64,000 nt of DNA from Bacillus_BD sp963765265 (lineage in GTDB: Bacteria; Bacillota; Bacilli; Bacillales; Cytobacillaceae), in the NCBI GenBank assembly GCA_963765265.1, contig CAVXVN010000006.1, positions 620,001 to 684,000 on the forward strand. Reading direction: 5' to 3'. This document shows, one piece after another, positions 1 to 9,671 of the stretch. How positions within the stretch are numbered: the first letter of the stretch is position 1; each line of letters begins with the position of its first letter. The translations under genes were made by a program, and so were the position numbers. Below the pieces are notes generated by a model. It worked only from the letters and a program-made list of their open reading frames with translations, was not told the DNA's origin and ran no database searches.

Positions 1-86
1 CGGGTTTGAACCTCCACTGAATTGATAAAAGCTGGCATTCATCTCACCACTTATAGAAGTGGAGACTTCTGCTGAATGAAGTTAAA
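1..86. repeat. Dispersed structured repeat, copy 1 (cut by window start)
   Basis: This is the right-hand part of a repeat also found at 38714-38904 and 60364-60538. It ends with CTGAATGAAGTTAAA at 72-86 and contains the small hairpin CCACTT-atag-AAGTGG near 47-62, a near-identical block also seen in copy 2. Its last bases hold the TAA stop codon of mtaB (82-84, minus strand), so the element lies exactly against the end of that gene. No protein is encoded. The origin is unknown; it looks like a non-autonomous palindromic repeat. Confidence 0.85.
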
Positions 87-1431
87 CAGCCTCCCCTTCA
101 GGCAGAGATTCCTCAAGATTTCGTACAAATTTACCTTCGCAATGTGGATAACCAGCTTTTTCTATTTTTACTTGGATAATTTTCCCAATCATATCCTCTG
201 TACCTGGGAAAACAACTTTTAAATAATTGTCTGTAAAACCTTCAAGTAAACCTTTTTCCTTATCTCCAATAAATCCTGCTTCAGGAATCACCTCAACAAC
301 TTCACCTTCAAATTGAGATGCATATTCCTTCGCTAATTGATCTGAAAGAGTAATTAAACGGTGGACACGCTCATTTTTCACTTCTTCATCAACCTGGTCT
401 TCCATTCTAGCTGCAGGGGTACCCGTTCGTTTCGAATACGGGAATACATGAAGTTCTGAGAATTGATGATCTTTTACAAATTGATAGGTTTCCATAAATT
501 CTTCTTCTGTTTCACCTGGAAAACCAACAATCACATCAGAAGTAATGGCTAAGCCTGGAAGTACTTCTTTAAGCTTGAATAGTCTATCAGCAAAGAACTC
601 CATTGTATATTTTCTTCTCATTCTTTTTAGAACGGTGTTTGATCCAGATTGAATCGGAATATGAAGATGTCTCACAATCACCTTTGATTGTTTGATTACT
701 TCAATCACTTCATCCGTAATTTGACTTGCCTCAATGGAGGAAATACGGAGTCTCTGTAACCCTTTAACTTGCGCTTCTAGATCTCTAAGAAGCATGGCAA
801 GATTATAATCCTTCATGTCTTCACCATATCCACCAGTATGAATCCCTGTTAACACAATTTCTTTATAACCCGCATCTACGAGTTGCTGTGCTTGATGAAT
901 GACTTCTTTAGGATCTCTGGAGCGCATAAGCCCTCTAGCCCATGGAATAATACAAAAAGTACAGAAGTTATTACAACCTTCCTGAATTTTCAAAGAGGCT
1001 CTAGTTCGATCTGTAAAAGAAGGAACATCTAATTCTTCGTATACACGACTTTTCATAATATTTCCAACAGCATTGATCGGTTGACGTTCTTTTTTATATT
1101 GTTCAATATAGGAAAGCATTTTTATTCGATCTTGGGTCCCAATCACAATATCAACACCAGGTATTGCCATAATTTCAGCCGGTGAGGTTTGAGCATAACA
1201 GCCTGTTACACAAACCACTGCATCCGGATTTTTTCGAATGGCACGACGTATAACTTGACGACTTTTTTTATCACCTGTATTGGTTACAGTACAAGTATTT
1301 ATGATATAAACATCTGATCTTCCTTCAAAATCGACCCGTTCATACCCTTCTTGTTTAAATATTTGCCAAATGGCTTCTGTTTCATAATGATTTACTTTAC
1401 AACCTAATGTATGAAATGCAACTGTTTGCAT
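82..1431 (-). CDS. mtaB: tRNA (N6-threonylcarbamoyladenosine-C2)-methylthiotransferase MtaB
   Basis: Radical SAM methylthiotransferase that converts t6A37 to ms2t6A in tRNAs decoding ANN codons (YqeV in B. subtilis). The 449-residue length is normal for the family. The N-terminal UPF0004 domain shows three cysteines in HTLGCKVNHYE, NTCTVT and VTGCYAQ. The radical SAM cluster motif CNNFCTFC lies near residue 153, and a TRAM-like region closes the protein. It is the last gene of the dnaK-dnaJ-prmA-rsmE run, 7 bp after rsmE, as in B. subtilis. The stop codon lies inside the end of a dispersed repeat, so the last residues may be affected by that insertion. Confidence 0.95.
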   Translation of the reverse strand: MQTVAFHTLGCKVNHYETEAIWQIFKQEGYERVDFEGRSDVYIINTCTVTNTGDKKSRQVIRRAIRKNPDAVVCVTGCYAQTSPAEIMAIPGVDIVIGTQDRIKMLSYIEQYKKERQPINAVGNIMKSRVYEELDVPSFTDRTRASLKIQEGCNNFCTFCIIPWARGLMRSRDPKEVIHQAQQLVDAGYKEIVLTGIHTGGYGEDMKDYNLAMLLRDLEAQVKGLQRLRISSIEASQITDEVIEVIKQSKVIVRHLHIPIQSGSNTVLKRMRRKYTMEFFADRLFKLKEVLPGLAITSDVIVGFPGETEEEFMETYQFVKDHQFSELHVFPYSKRTGTPAARMEDQVDEEVKNERVHRLITLSDQLAKEYASQFEGEVVEVIPEAGFIGDKEKGLLEGFTDNYLKVVFPGTEDMIGKIIQVKIEKAGYPHCEGKFVRNLEESLPEGEAV

Positions 1432-1438
1432 AATATTT

Positions 1439-2188
1439 TCACCTCAATAATTCTAATTGATAGGACACTGCGGATAATAAGTATAGTGGCGCGGTTTCAG
1501 TTCGTAAAATTCTCGGACCTAACCCACATGCAACAAATCCATTTTCTATAAGCTTTCCAACTTCTTGTTCCGTTAAACCACCTTCAGGTCCAAACACGAC
1601 AAGCAATGATCCACCTTTTTCAAGCTGTTTTAAGCTAGAAGCAAGAACTTTTTCTTCCCCTTGTCTAGCTTGTTCTTCGTAGGCAATTAATTTTACATCA
1701 TATTCTTCACTTAAACGAATAAGTGATTGAACATCAACTGGATGACATACTTCAGGAACCCGGTTTCGATGAGACTGCTCTGCTGCCTCTTTTGCAATCT
1801 TGCACCAACGGCTCAACTTTTTATCTGCCTTTTTCTCATCCCACTTGACAACAGAACGAACTGCAGTAAAAGGGATAAACCTTGCAGCTCCAAGTTCAGT
1901 ACCTTTTTGAATGATCCATTCAAGCTTATCCCCTTTAGGCAATCCGCTCACAATGGTTACATCGATCGGGAGCTCGACATTTCCTTCTTTCCATTGTATA
2001 ACGTCAGCAATCACTTCGTCAGTGGAAATTTGTACTATAGAGCATAAAGCAGTTCTTTGATCCTCACTAACACAAATAATTTCGTCCTTTTCCTTCATCC
2101 GCATCACTCGTTCAATATGTCGGCAATCTTCACCTGTAATAAAGAAGCGATTCTCTTCTGGTGAAAATTCAGCAAAATAGCGTTGCAT
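1439..2188 (-). CDS. rsmE: 16S rRNA (uracil1498-N3)-methyltransferase RsmE
   Basis: SPOUT-class methyltransferase that methylates U1498 of 16S rRNA (YqeU in B. subtilis). The trefoil-knot SAM-binding region is visible as VVFGPEGGLTEQEV followed by GLGPRILRTETAPL near the C terminus. I chose the start at MQRYFAEF, five codons inside the longest frame, because family members begin this way and an AGAGGGG ribosome binding site lies upstream. It sits between prmA and mtaB and is probably cotranscribed with the heat-shock operon. Confidence 0.93.
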   Translation of the reverse strand: MQRYFAEFSPEENRFFITGEDCRHIERVMRMKEKDEIICVSEDQRTALCSIVQISTDEVIADVIQWKEGNVELPIDVTIVSGLPKGDKLEWIIQKGTELGAARFIPFTAVRSVVKWDEKKADKKLSRWCKIAKEAAEQSHRNRVPEVCHPVDVQSLIRLSEEYDVKLIAYEEQARQGEEKVLASSLKQLEKGGSLLVVFGPEGGLTEQEVGKLIENGFVACGLGPRILRTETAPLYLLSAVSYQLELLR

Positions 2189-2270
2189 TCTTCTTTTGTA
2201 CACCCCTCTTTTTCCCTTAAATTATTAAAAGGGTTGTGCAAAAAAACACACAAAGCCCTTTTTCTTAAAG

Positions 2271-3219
2271 TTATTTTCTTTTTGCAATGAAAGCTACCCA
2301 ATCTTCCATACGCAATGTTTCTTCTATTTCAAACCCTGCTGATTCTATTGATTCTTTTACTTGATCTTTTTTTTGTTGAATAATGCCTGCAGCAATAAAA
2401 TATCCACCTGGTTTCACAGTTTTAGCGCACGTCATCGGTAAAACGCAAAATCACTTCTGCAAGAATATTAGCCACAACTACATCCACTTCGTCACTAATT
2501 CCTTCAAGCAGATTGTTTTGAGAAACATTTACAAATGTATGCACCTTATTTAACTCTAGATTTAACTTAGCCGATTGTACAGCCACTTCATCTAAGTCTA
2601 AAGCCTTCACCTTTTCAGCGCCAAGCATGGCTGCAGCAATACTCAATACTCCTGATCCTGTTCCAACATCAATAACAGAATCTCCTTTTTTCACAGTACG
2701 TTCCAATGCTTGAATACTCATTACCGTAGTAGGATGTGTCCCAGTGCCAAAAGCCATTCCAGGATCTAATTCGATAATAAGTTCATCACTATTGACAGGT
2801 GTATATTCCTCCCAAGTGGGAACGACGGTAAAACGTTTGGAGATTTTTACTGGATGATAATACTTTTTCCAAGCGGTTGCCCATTCTTCTTCGTGGACTT
2901 CTGACACAGATACATCATTTTTACCGATATCAATATTGTAAATGATCAGATTATTGATCGCACTTTTAATTTCTTCAATCGTCTCTCCTAAAAAGCTATT
3001 AATCGGTAAATAGGCTTTAACAATGACTCCTTCTTCAGGGTAATCTTTGGGATTGAGTTGGTAGATTTCGCCGAATTGATCTTCCCGGATCTTTACTAGT
3101 TCAAATGGATCTTCAATTACGACTCCACTTGCGCCTGCTTCATGTAAAATATTTGAGATAGGCTCAATCGCTTCGTTTGTCGTATGAATACTAATTTCTG
3201 ACCATTTCAATACTACCAA
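2271..3219 (-). pseudogene. prmA: Ribosomal protein L11 methyltransferase PrmA, frameshifted
   Basis: PrmA trimethylates ribosomal protein L11. The main frame shows the family motifs DPGMAFGTGTHPTT and the SAM site DVGTGSGVLSIAA, then VVANILAEVI, and stops at 2422 after residue 265. The missing C terminus is present one frame over, from about 2428 down to TAA at 2271, ending in EDWVAFIAKRK-like sequence (PrmA ends in a WVAF motif). The span of 949 nt is 3n+1, so one extra base near 2425-2428 accounts for the break. Without it the protein would be 315 residues, the usual length. It is either a decayed gene or a sequence error. Confidence 0.9.
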
Positions 3220-3230
3220 CTCCGTTTCTT

Positions 3231-4358
3231 TTATTCACCCTTGAAGGCTCTTTTTACTTTATCGAAAAATCCTTCTTCTTGTTCATTATTAGGAACTGAC
3301 CCACTAATTTCAGCAAATTCTTGCAGTAGTTGTTTTTGCTTTTCTGTCAGCTTTGTTGGCGTAACAACTTTTACAATAATATGTTGGTCCCCAGTTCCAC
3401 GTCCTCTGACATTTGGAATCCCTTTTCCTCTTAAACGGAATTTAGTTCCTGTTTGCGTCCCTGCAGGCACTTTCAGTTTTACTTTACCATGTAGTGTTGG
3501 GACTTCAATATCATCTCCAAGTGCCGCTTGTACGAATGTGATAGGCATTTCACAATAAACATCATCCCCATCACGTTCAAAGAACTCATGTGAGCGAATA
3601 TGAAACACTACATATAAGTCACCTGAAGGGCCTCCGTTCACACCTGGTTCACCTTGTCCTGTTACACGCAATTGTTGACCATCATCAATACCAGCTGGAA
3701 TTTTCACAGAGATTTTATGCCGTTTTCTTACTTTACCAGCTCCACCACAAGTAGAACATTTATGTTTAATTTCTTTACCGGTACCACTACATTGTTCGCA
3801 TACACGTCGGTTAACGATTTTACCAAATGGAGTGTTTTGCTCCACATTCAGTTGACCAGTTCCCTTACATTTTGAACATGTTTCAGGTTTTGTTCCTTTT
3901 TTGGCACCCGATCCATTACATGTCTCACATGTTTCTTCACGAGGAATTTCGATTTCTGTTTCTTTACCAAAAACAGCATCTTCGAATTCTAAGGTCATCG
4001 TATATTGTAAATCTGCTCCTTGCCTTGGTGCATTAGGATCACGACGTCTTCCTCCACCTCCACCACCAAAGAAAGTACTGAAAATATCTTCAAAGCCGCC
4101 AAAGCCACCATAGTCTCCTCCCCCACCAAATCCTTGGTTTGGATCGGTATGACCAAATTGGTCATAATGGGAGCGTTTCTGATCATCACTTAATACTTCA
4201 TACGCTTCTTTAACTTCTTTAAATTTTTCATCCGCATCCGGCTCTTTATTAATATCTGGATGATATTTTTTTGATAGCTTTCGATACGCTTTTTTTATTT
4301 CATCCTTAGAAGCACTTTTGCTAATACCAAGTACTTCATAGTAATCCCTTTTGTCCAT
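3231..4358 (-). CDS. dnaJ: Chaperone protein DnaJ
   Basis: Hsp40 co-chaperone that stimulates the DnaK ATPase. In order it shows a J domain (DYYEVLG, with HPD in YHPDINK), a Gly/Phe-rich linker, a zinc-binding domain with four CxxCxGxG repeats (CETCNGSG, CSKCKGTG, CEQCSGTG, CSTCGGAG), and the C-terminal substrate-binding domain. I take MDKRDYYEVLG as the start (375 aa); the frame extends 7 codons further. It follows dnaK after a 200-bp gap that holds a hairpin and a REP-like repeat, and precedes prmA by 11 bp. Confidence 0.96.
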   Translation of the reverse strand: MDKRDYYEVLGISKSASKDEIKKAYRKLSKKYHPDINKEPDADEKFKEVKEAYEVLSDDQKRSHYDQFGHTDPNQGFGGGGDYGGFGGFEDIFSTFFGGGGGGRRRDPNAPRQGADLQYTMTLEFEDAVFGKETEIEIPREETCETCNGSGAKKGTKPETCSKCKGTGQLNVEQNTPFGKIVNRRVCEQCSGTGKEIKHKCSTCGGAGKVRKRHKISVKIPAGIDDGQQLRVTGQGEPGVNGGPSGDLYVVFHIRSHEFFERDGDDVYCEMPITFVQAALGDDIEVPTLHGKVKLKVPAGTQTGTKFRLRGKGIPNVRGRGTGDQHIIVKVVTPTKLTEKQKQLLQEFAEISGSVPNNEQEEGFFDKVKRAFKGE

Positions 4359-4446
4359 GATTACCACTCCCCGAGTCATTTCACATAAAGATCATTTTAA
4401 CATTATTTCATTCTAACTTGCAATGATTTCTAAAATTAACAAAACA

Positions 4447-4482
4447 AAAGTCAAAGTCAAGTTAGACCTGACTTTGACTTTG
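4447..4482 (-). terminator. Hairpin between dnaK and dnaJ
   Basis: The inverted repeat AAGTCAAAGTCA/TGACTTTGACTT is followed on the minus strand by a T-rich stretch (TTTTGTTTT). It lies about 75 bp downstream of the dnaK stop and before dnaJ. It could act as a partial terminator or an mRNA-stabilising processing site that sets the dnaK to dnaJ ratio. Confidence 0.6.
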
Positions 4483-4489
4483 AAAATAA

Positions 4490-4557
4490 AGCTTTTCTAC
4501 TGTCTAGCAACAGCGCCTTGCCGCGTAACATAACGTTAGCGACATTCGCCGACCTTT
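4490..4557. repeat. REP-like element after dnaK
   Basis: A GC-richer stretch directly downstream of the dnaK stop. Read on the minus strand its end is GCTGTTGCTAGACAG followed by TAGAAAAGC. This resembles GCTGTAGCTAGATCA followed by AGAAAAGC after sigK (29630-29656). It looks like a copy of a dispersed intergenic palindromic repeat. No coding potential was seen. Confidence 0.55.
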
Positions 4558-4558
4558 T

Positions 4559-6391
4559 TTATTTATCGTCTTTTACTTCTTCAAATTCAGCATCTACTAC
4601 ATTATCATCTTTGTCATTGCTTCCATCACCTTCTGCACCACCAGCAGCTTGAGCTTGTTTTGCAGCTTCTTCATAAAGCTTAACAGATAGGTTTTGAACA
4701 ATTTCTTGTAGTGCATCTTTTTTCGTACGAATTTCATCAAGATCATTTTTCTCAATAGCCGCTTTAAGTTCATCTTTTGCTTCGTTCGCTTTTTGAACTT
4801 CAGCTTCATCCACTTTTCCTTCAAGATCTTTTACCGTTTTTTCGGTAGTGAATACTAACTGATCTGCTTCGTTACGAAGTTCTACTTCTTCTTTACGTTT
4901 TTGGTCAGCTTCAGCATTAAGCTCTGCTTCTTTTACCATTTTTTCAATTTCTTCATCTGATAAACCTGTTGAAGATTTAATTGTGATCGTTTGTTCTTTG
5001 TTTGTACCAAGGTCTTTTGCACGAACATTTACAATACCGTTTTTATCAATATCGAACGATACTTCAACTTGTGGAATTCCACTTGGTGCTGGTGGAATAT
5101 CACTTAATTGGAAACGACCTAATGTTTTATTGTCATTAGCCATTGGACGTTCACCTTGTAACACATGAATATCAACAGCTGTTTGATTGTCAGCAGCAGT
5201 TGAGAATACTTGTGATTTAGAAGTTGGGATCGTTGTATTTCGATCTATTAACTTTGTAAACACGCCACCCATCGTTTCAATACCAAGTGATAGTGGAGTT
5301 ACGTCTAATAAAACGACATCCTTTACATCACCTGTGATAACGCCACCTTGAATCGCTGCACCCATTGCAACTACTTCATCAGGGTTTACACCTTTATGAG
5401 GCTCTTTTCCAGTTGATTTTTTAATCGCTTCTTGAACAGCAGGAATACGAGTAGATCCACCAACAAGGATAACTTTGTCAATTTCTGATGTTGATAAACC
5501 TGCATCGCTTAATGCTTGACGAACAGGTCCCATTGTACGTTCTACAAGGTGTGAAGAAATCTCTTCAAATTTTGCACGTGATAATGTTACTTCTAAATGT
5601 AATGGGCCCGCTTCACCAGCTGTGATAAACGGTAATGAGATTTGTGTGCTAGTGACACCTGATAAATCTTTTTTCGCTTTTTCAGCTGCATCTTTTAAAC
5701 GTTGAACAGCCATTTTATCTTTTGAAAGGTCAATACCATTGTCTTTACGGAATTCGTCCACTAAATAATCAATGATAACTTGGTCGAAATCGTCACCACC
5801 AAGTTTATTGTCTCCCGCTGTTGCTTTTACTTCAAATACCCCATCACCAAGTTCAAGGATAGATACGTCAAATGTACCACCACCAAGGTCATAAACCAGA
5901 ATCGTTTGATCTTCATCTGTTTTATCTAAACCATAGGCAAGTGCTGCTGCTGTTGGTTCGTTGATAATACGTTCTACTTCAAGACCAGCAATTTTACCAG
6001 CATCTTTTGTTGCTTGACGCTCAGCATCATTGAAATAAGCAGGTACTGTAATAACTGCCTTTGTTACAGTTTCTCCAAGATAAGCTTCTGCTGTAGCTTT
6101 TAGATTTTGAAGAATGATAGCAGAAATTTCTTGTGGACTGTACTCTTTGCCTTCTACTTCAACTTTATAACTTGTTCCCATATGACGTTTAACCGACATA
6201 ATGGTATTAGGGTTCGTAACTGCTTGCCTTTTGGCAACTTCCCCAACTTGACGTTCTCCATTTTTAAATGAAACCACAGAAGGTGTTGTCCGGTTGCCTT
6301 CTGGATTTGGAATTACTTTTGCTTCCCCGCCTTCCATAACAGAAACACAAGAGTTTGTTGTTCCTAAGTCAATACCAATGATTTTACTCAT
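4559..6391 (-). CDS. dnaK: Chaperone protein DnaK (Hsp70)
   Basis: ATP-dependent Hsp70 chaperone working with DnaJ and GrpE. The N terminus MSKIIGIDLGTTNSCVSV is the Hsp70 phosphate-binding signature. Further ATPase motifs are VYDLGGGTFDVSIL and ILVGGSTRIPAVQ. The substrate-binding domain and an acidic tail (DAEFEEVKDDK) follow. The 610-residue length is typical for Bacillus. It lies 28 bp after grpE, in the CIRCE-controlled operon. Confidence 0.98.
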   Translation of the reverse strand: MSKIIGIDLGTTNSCVSVMEGGEAKVIPNPEGNRTTPSVVSFKNGERQVGEVAKRQAVTNPNTIMSVKRHMGTSYKVEVEGKEYSPQEISAIILQNLKATAEAYLGETVTKAVITVPAYFNDAERQATKDAGKIAGLEVERIINEPTAAALAYGLDKTDEDQTILVYDLGGGTFDVSILELGDGVFEVKATAGDNKLGGDDFDQVIIDYLVDEFRKDNGIDLSKDKMAVQRLKDAAEKAKKDLSGVTSTQISLPFITAGEAGPLHLEVTLSRAKFEEISSHLVERTMGPVRQALSDAGLSTSEIDKVILVGGSTRIPAVQEAIKKSTGKEPHKGVNPDEVVAMGAAIQGGVITGDVKDVVLLDVTPLSLGIETMGGVFTKLIDRNTTIPTSKSQVFSTAADNQTAVDIHVLQGERPMANDNKTLGRFQLSDIPPAPSGIPQVEVSFDIDKNGIVNVRAKDLGTNKEQTITIKSSTGLSDEEIEKMVKEAELNAEADQKRKEEVELRNEADQLVFTTEKTVKDLEGKVDEAEVQKANEAKDELKAAIEKNDLDEIRTKKDALQEIVQNLSVKLYEEAAKQAQAAGGAEGDGSNDKDDNVVDAEFEEVKDDK

Positions 6392-6419
6392 AATTCTTTC
6401 CTCCCTAACAAATATGTAA

Positions 6420-7022
6420 TTACTGATTTACTTTAACCATCGCTGGACGAATCACTCTGTCCTTCAAGATATAACCTTTTTGAAATTCTTCTACGACAAT
6501 GTTCGAACCGAAATTCTCATCTTCCACTTGCATAATGGCCTGATGCAGATGTGGATCAAACTCTTTTCCAACTGCCTCAATTTGCTCTGCGCCTTCCTTT
6601 TTCAGAGTATCGATTAGGCTACGATACACCATTTCCATACCTTGTAATAAGGATTTTGCTTGGTCATTATCCGCTTCCATTTTAAGAGCTCTTTCAAAAT
6701 TATCAATGGCTGGCAAGAGTTCAGTGATTAAGCCTTGTGATTTATATTTTTCAGTCGCTTCAAGATCTAATCTTGCGCGGCGACGGGAATTTTCAAAGTC
6801 TGCTTGCATACGAAGAATCCTGTTCTCTGCTTCTTCAAGCTTTGCTTCTAATTCAACCTTTTGTTGTTTGACATCCTGTAATTCAACTTCGATAGGATTT
6901 CCACTGGTTTCTACATCCATTTCAATCTGTTCTTCAGTTTCTTTTGTGATATCCTCTGTTTCATGAATCCCTTCAGATAGGACAGATGCTTCTTCTTGAA
7001 TTGGATTTTTCTCTACTGACAT
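6420..7022 (-). CDS. grpE: Nucleotide exchange factor GrpE
   Basis: Exchanges ADP for ATP on DnaK. An acidic, poorly conserved N terminus is followed by a long coiled coil (roughly residues 50-100) and the beta domain with DPHLHQAIMQVED and the end GYILKDRVIRPAMVKV. I chose MSVEKNPIQ as start because GGAGGTGAC lies just upstream; the longer frame adds ten unconserved residues. The gap to hrcA (7023-7170) carries a hairpin that may be an mRNA processing site. Confidence 0.95.
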   Translation of the reverse strand: MSVEKNPIQEEASVLSEGIHETEDITKETEEQIEMDVETSGNPIEVELQDVKQQKVELEAKLEEAENRILRMQADFENSRRRARLDLEATEKYKSQGLITELLPAIDNFERALKMEADNDQAKSLLQGMEMVYRSLIDTLKKEGAEQIEAVGKEFDPHLHQAIMQVEDENFGSNIVVEEFQKGYILKDRVIRPAMVKVNQ

Positions 7023-7129
7023 CTTAGTCACCTCCTTAAAATGATTGCTCATATGCTGTATTTAGTTGTCTTAAAATTAATACGCCGTGGCAAGGGAATT
7101 ATTAGAAGTTTTCAAAAACACATTGAAAG

Positions 7130-7152
7130 GGATGGAAATACATCCTCCATCC
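7130..7152. other. Hairpin between hrcA and grpE
   Basis: GGATGGA (7130-7136) pairs with TCCATCC (7146-7152) across a 9-base loop in the 148-bp gap between hrcA and grpE. In B. subtilis the hrcA-grpE transcript is processed in this gap. Whether this hairpin does the same here is inference. Confidence 0.35.
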
Positions 7153-7170
7153 TTAACAATATTTCCACGT

Positions 7171-8203
7171 CTATTTCGTTTGATACAGTTTTGTTAAGAC
7201 TGTTGATAAATCATTTGCCAAAAATTGCATAAGACTAATTACACGGGAATATTCCATTCTGGTCGGTCCTAAGATAGCGATTGAACCAAGTTGTTCATTG
7301 CCAATTGTATAGGATGCAGTGACAATACTACAATCATCCATTGCCGCATTATTATTTTCACGACCAATTTTCACATGGATGCCACTCGGATTTTTACGAA
7401 GAATATCATAAAAATCATCTTCCTGTTCAATTAATTTCAATAGATCACGAACTTTATCAATATCATGAAACTCTGGTTGACTCAACATATTCGTTTTACC
7501 ACCAAAAAATATTTTTTCAAAATGTGTTGGTTTCAACGAATCCGCAATAGAATTTAACATGAGATCATAATGTTGAATATGTTGACGAAGTAGCACCGCA
7601 ATTTCTTTGAATAGTTTATTATTTAATTGATCAAGATGTACCCCTGCCAAGCGTTCATTTAATATATTGACAAGTTTTTCAATCTCGCTTGCATCAATGG
7701 ATTCAGGCAATTGAAACATTTTATTTTCTACATGTCCTGTATCCGTTACAATAATGGCTATAGCGGTTTGATCATTCAATGGGATAATTTGAATTTTACG
7801 CAATCTATTTTCTCTGACCTCAGGTCCAAGAACGATCGCTGTGTAATTCGTTAACTCTGATAAAATCTTTGCAGATCTTTGCACAATCTTCTCCATCTCA
7901 AAAATTCGCTCTGCAAAAATCGACTTAATTTTATGAATATCCCGATGATCCAATTTTTGCGGAGATATTAAATGATCCACATAATATCGATAGCCTTTTT
8001 CAGATGGAATTCTGCCAGAGGAAGTATGTGTCTTTTCAATAAATCCAAGTTCCTCTAAATCTGCCATTTCATTCCGAATAGTGGCAGAACTGAATGATAT
8101 TTCAGGCTTCTTTGCCAAGCTACGAGAACCTACGGGCTGAGCAAAATGAATAAAATCATCTACAATTACTTGCAAAATCAAGTAATTGACGATCCGTTAG
8201 CAT
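7171..8203 (-). pseudogene. hrcA: Heat-inducible transcription repressor HrcA, frameshifted near start
   Basis: HrcA represses class I heat-shock genes by binding CIRCE. The start MLTDRQ (ATG at 8203) is in one frame. After about eight codons, near 8179-8182, the sequence needs a one-base skip to continue as ILQVIVDDFI, SSATIRNEMADLEELGF (winged helix) and the rest of a full-length protein ending at 7171. The span of 1033 nt is 3n+1. An alternative start inside the long frame would lose the first helix of the DNA-binding domain. Cause: an extra base, real or artefact. Confidence 0.9.
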
Positions 8204-8220
8204 GTTCATCATCACCCCTA

Positions 8221-8247
8221 TTAGCACTCTTCGACGATGAGTGCTAA
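8221..8247. promoter_or_regulatory. CIRCE operator (HrcA binding site)
   Basis: A perfect CIRCE inverted repeat, TTAGCACTC-N9-GAGTGCTAA, 18 bp upstream of the hrcA start. It is the operator through which HrcA with GroE controls this operon. Confidence 0.97.
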
Positions 8248-8258
8248 ATCTATTATTA

Positions 8259-8287
8259 AAATAACAAATAATAGTGCATAATGTCAA
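8259..8287 (-). promoter_or_regulatory. Probable SigA promoter of the hrcA-dnaK operon
   Basis: On the minus strand, TTGACA (8282-8287) is followed after 17 bp by TTATTT (8259-8264), directly upstream of CIRCE. The -35 is a consensus match and the -10 is weak, so the exact -10 is uncertain. Confidence 0.55.
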
Positions 8288-8323
8288 CACAATTGCGCCT
8301 TTTTTCACCTATATTAGATTCTT

Positions 8324-9454
8324 TTATAAAAATGCTTGAAAAACTTCATTTCCTAAAAATCGTCCTCGATACGTTAAAAAAATATACCCATCTGATACTT
8401 TTATTAAGTCTTTTTCCTCAAGTTGACTGATTTCATCTTTAAATAGGACCAGTGGACTTTCTCCAAATTTTTGTGAAAAATGAGCAACGGAGACTCCTTT
8501 CGTTTTCCGTAATCCCAGAAACATCTCTTCTTCCCACATTTCTTTTTCCGTTACTACATGCTCTTCCATTAAAGGAAAATTCCCCTTTTCGATGGGGCCC
8601 ATATATTTTTTTAATGGTCCAAAATTTGAGCGCCGCACTCCGTTAAGATAACTATGAGCACCTGCACCAAAACCAAAGTATGGTTCATTATTCCAATAGG
8701 TTAGATTATGAAGGCTTTCGTACCCTTTTTTTGCGAAATTACTTATTTCATATTGAGGGTAACCATGTTTTTCCATTTGTTCAATAAGCATTTCATACAT
8801 GGCTGCTTCTTCGTCTTCATCTGGAACTTGCAGTTTCCCTTTATTCATTAATTGATAAAATACCGTTTTTGGCTCAATAATGAGAGAATATCCCGAAAAA
8901 TGGGTCGTTTCCAATGAAAAGGAGATATCTAATGTTTGTTTAAAATCATCAATTGTCTGACCAGGTAAACTATAAATGAGGTCAAGGCTAATATTATCAA
9001 ATCCAATCTTTTTCGCTGCATCTACAGAATGGAACACATCTTTTGCTTCATGTGTTCTGCCAATTTTTTTAAGAAGATCGTTGTTAAAGGTTTGAACACC
9101 AAAACTGAGTCGGTTTACACCTGATTCATACAGAATCTTTAGCTTTTCAGACGATAAGTCACCAGGATTTGCTTCAAAAGTAAATTCAACATTGTCAGTA
9201 AAGGATAGTTGGTCTCGGATGATATTACATAATTTTTCCAGCTGATGAACATTCAAAGCCGTTGGTGTACCACCGCCCACAAAAATGGATTTCAATTCAT
9301 TTGAGGGTGAAAGGGATAACGTGAGTTTCATTTCTTTTTCGAGTGCATCTAAATATTCATCGACAGGCTGTCCTTTTAAAAACACTTTATTGAAATCACA
9401 ATAATGACAAATATGCTCACAAAAAGGAATATGAATATAAGCAGCTTTAATCAT
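8324..9454 (-). CDS. hemW: Radical SAM protein HemW (HemN-like, heme chaperone)
   Basis: A HemN-like radical SAM protein of the HemW class, thought to bind and hand over heme rather than oxidise coproporphyrinogen. The cluster motif CEHICHYCDF lies at residues 13-22, GGGTPTAL near 61 is the radical SAM glycine motif, and the C-terminal HemN domain contains ISNFAKKGYES and YWNNEPYFGFGAGAHSY. Length 376 is normal. It lies between lepA and hrcA, as in B. subtilis. Confidence 0.93.
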   Translation of the reverse strand: MIKAAYIHIPFCEHICHYCDFNKVFLKGQPVDEYLDALEKEMKLTLSLSPSNELKSIFVGGGTPTALNVHQLEKLCNIIRDQLSFTDNVEFTFEANPGDLSSEKLKILYESGVNRLSFGVQTFNNDLLKKIGRTHEAKDVFHSVDAAKKIGFDNISLDLIYSLPGQTIDDFKQTLDISFSLETTHFSGYSLIIEPKTVFYQLMNKGKLQVPDEDEEAAMYEMLIEQMEKHGYPQYEISNFAKKGYESLHNLTYWNNEPYFGFGAGAHSYLNGVRRSNFGPLKKYMGPIEKGNFPLMEEHVVTEKEMWEEEMFLGLRKTKGVSVAHFSQKFGESPLVLFKDEISQLEEKDLIKVSDGYIFLTYRGRFLGNEVFQAFL

Positions 9455-9588
9455 AACTTTATACTCTCCTTGTAAAGAAAACTTCTATCAGTGAGGATTG
9501 CTCGAATCCACAGAATCTGATAATGCAACCATAATGACAGAATATTGATTAATGAATCGATCTCTGCCCGTTTAGGTGGGTATTTGAA

Positions 9589-9638
9589 AAAGAGGTTAAA
9601 ACTGCTTCAATGAAATGAAGAACAGCTAACCTCTTTTT
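9589..9638 (-). terminator. Terminator of lepA
   Basis: AAAAAGAGGTTA (9589-9600) pairs with TAACCTCTTTTT (9627-9638), with a second small hairpin CTTCA/TGAAG inside. On the minus strand the stem ends in a T run, 34 bp after the lepA stop. Confidence 0.85.
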
Positions 9639-9671
9639 AAGTATAATGCTGTTAATTTTTAGTAACTACGA

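Noticed and set aside
2104..2301. 65-codon minus-strand frame over the end of prmA and start of rsmE
   Set aside because: It is in a third frame; the real PrmA C terminus is read in another frame ending at 2271.
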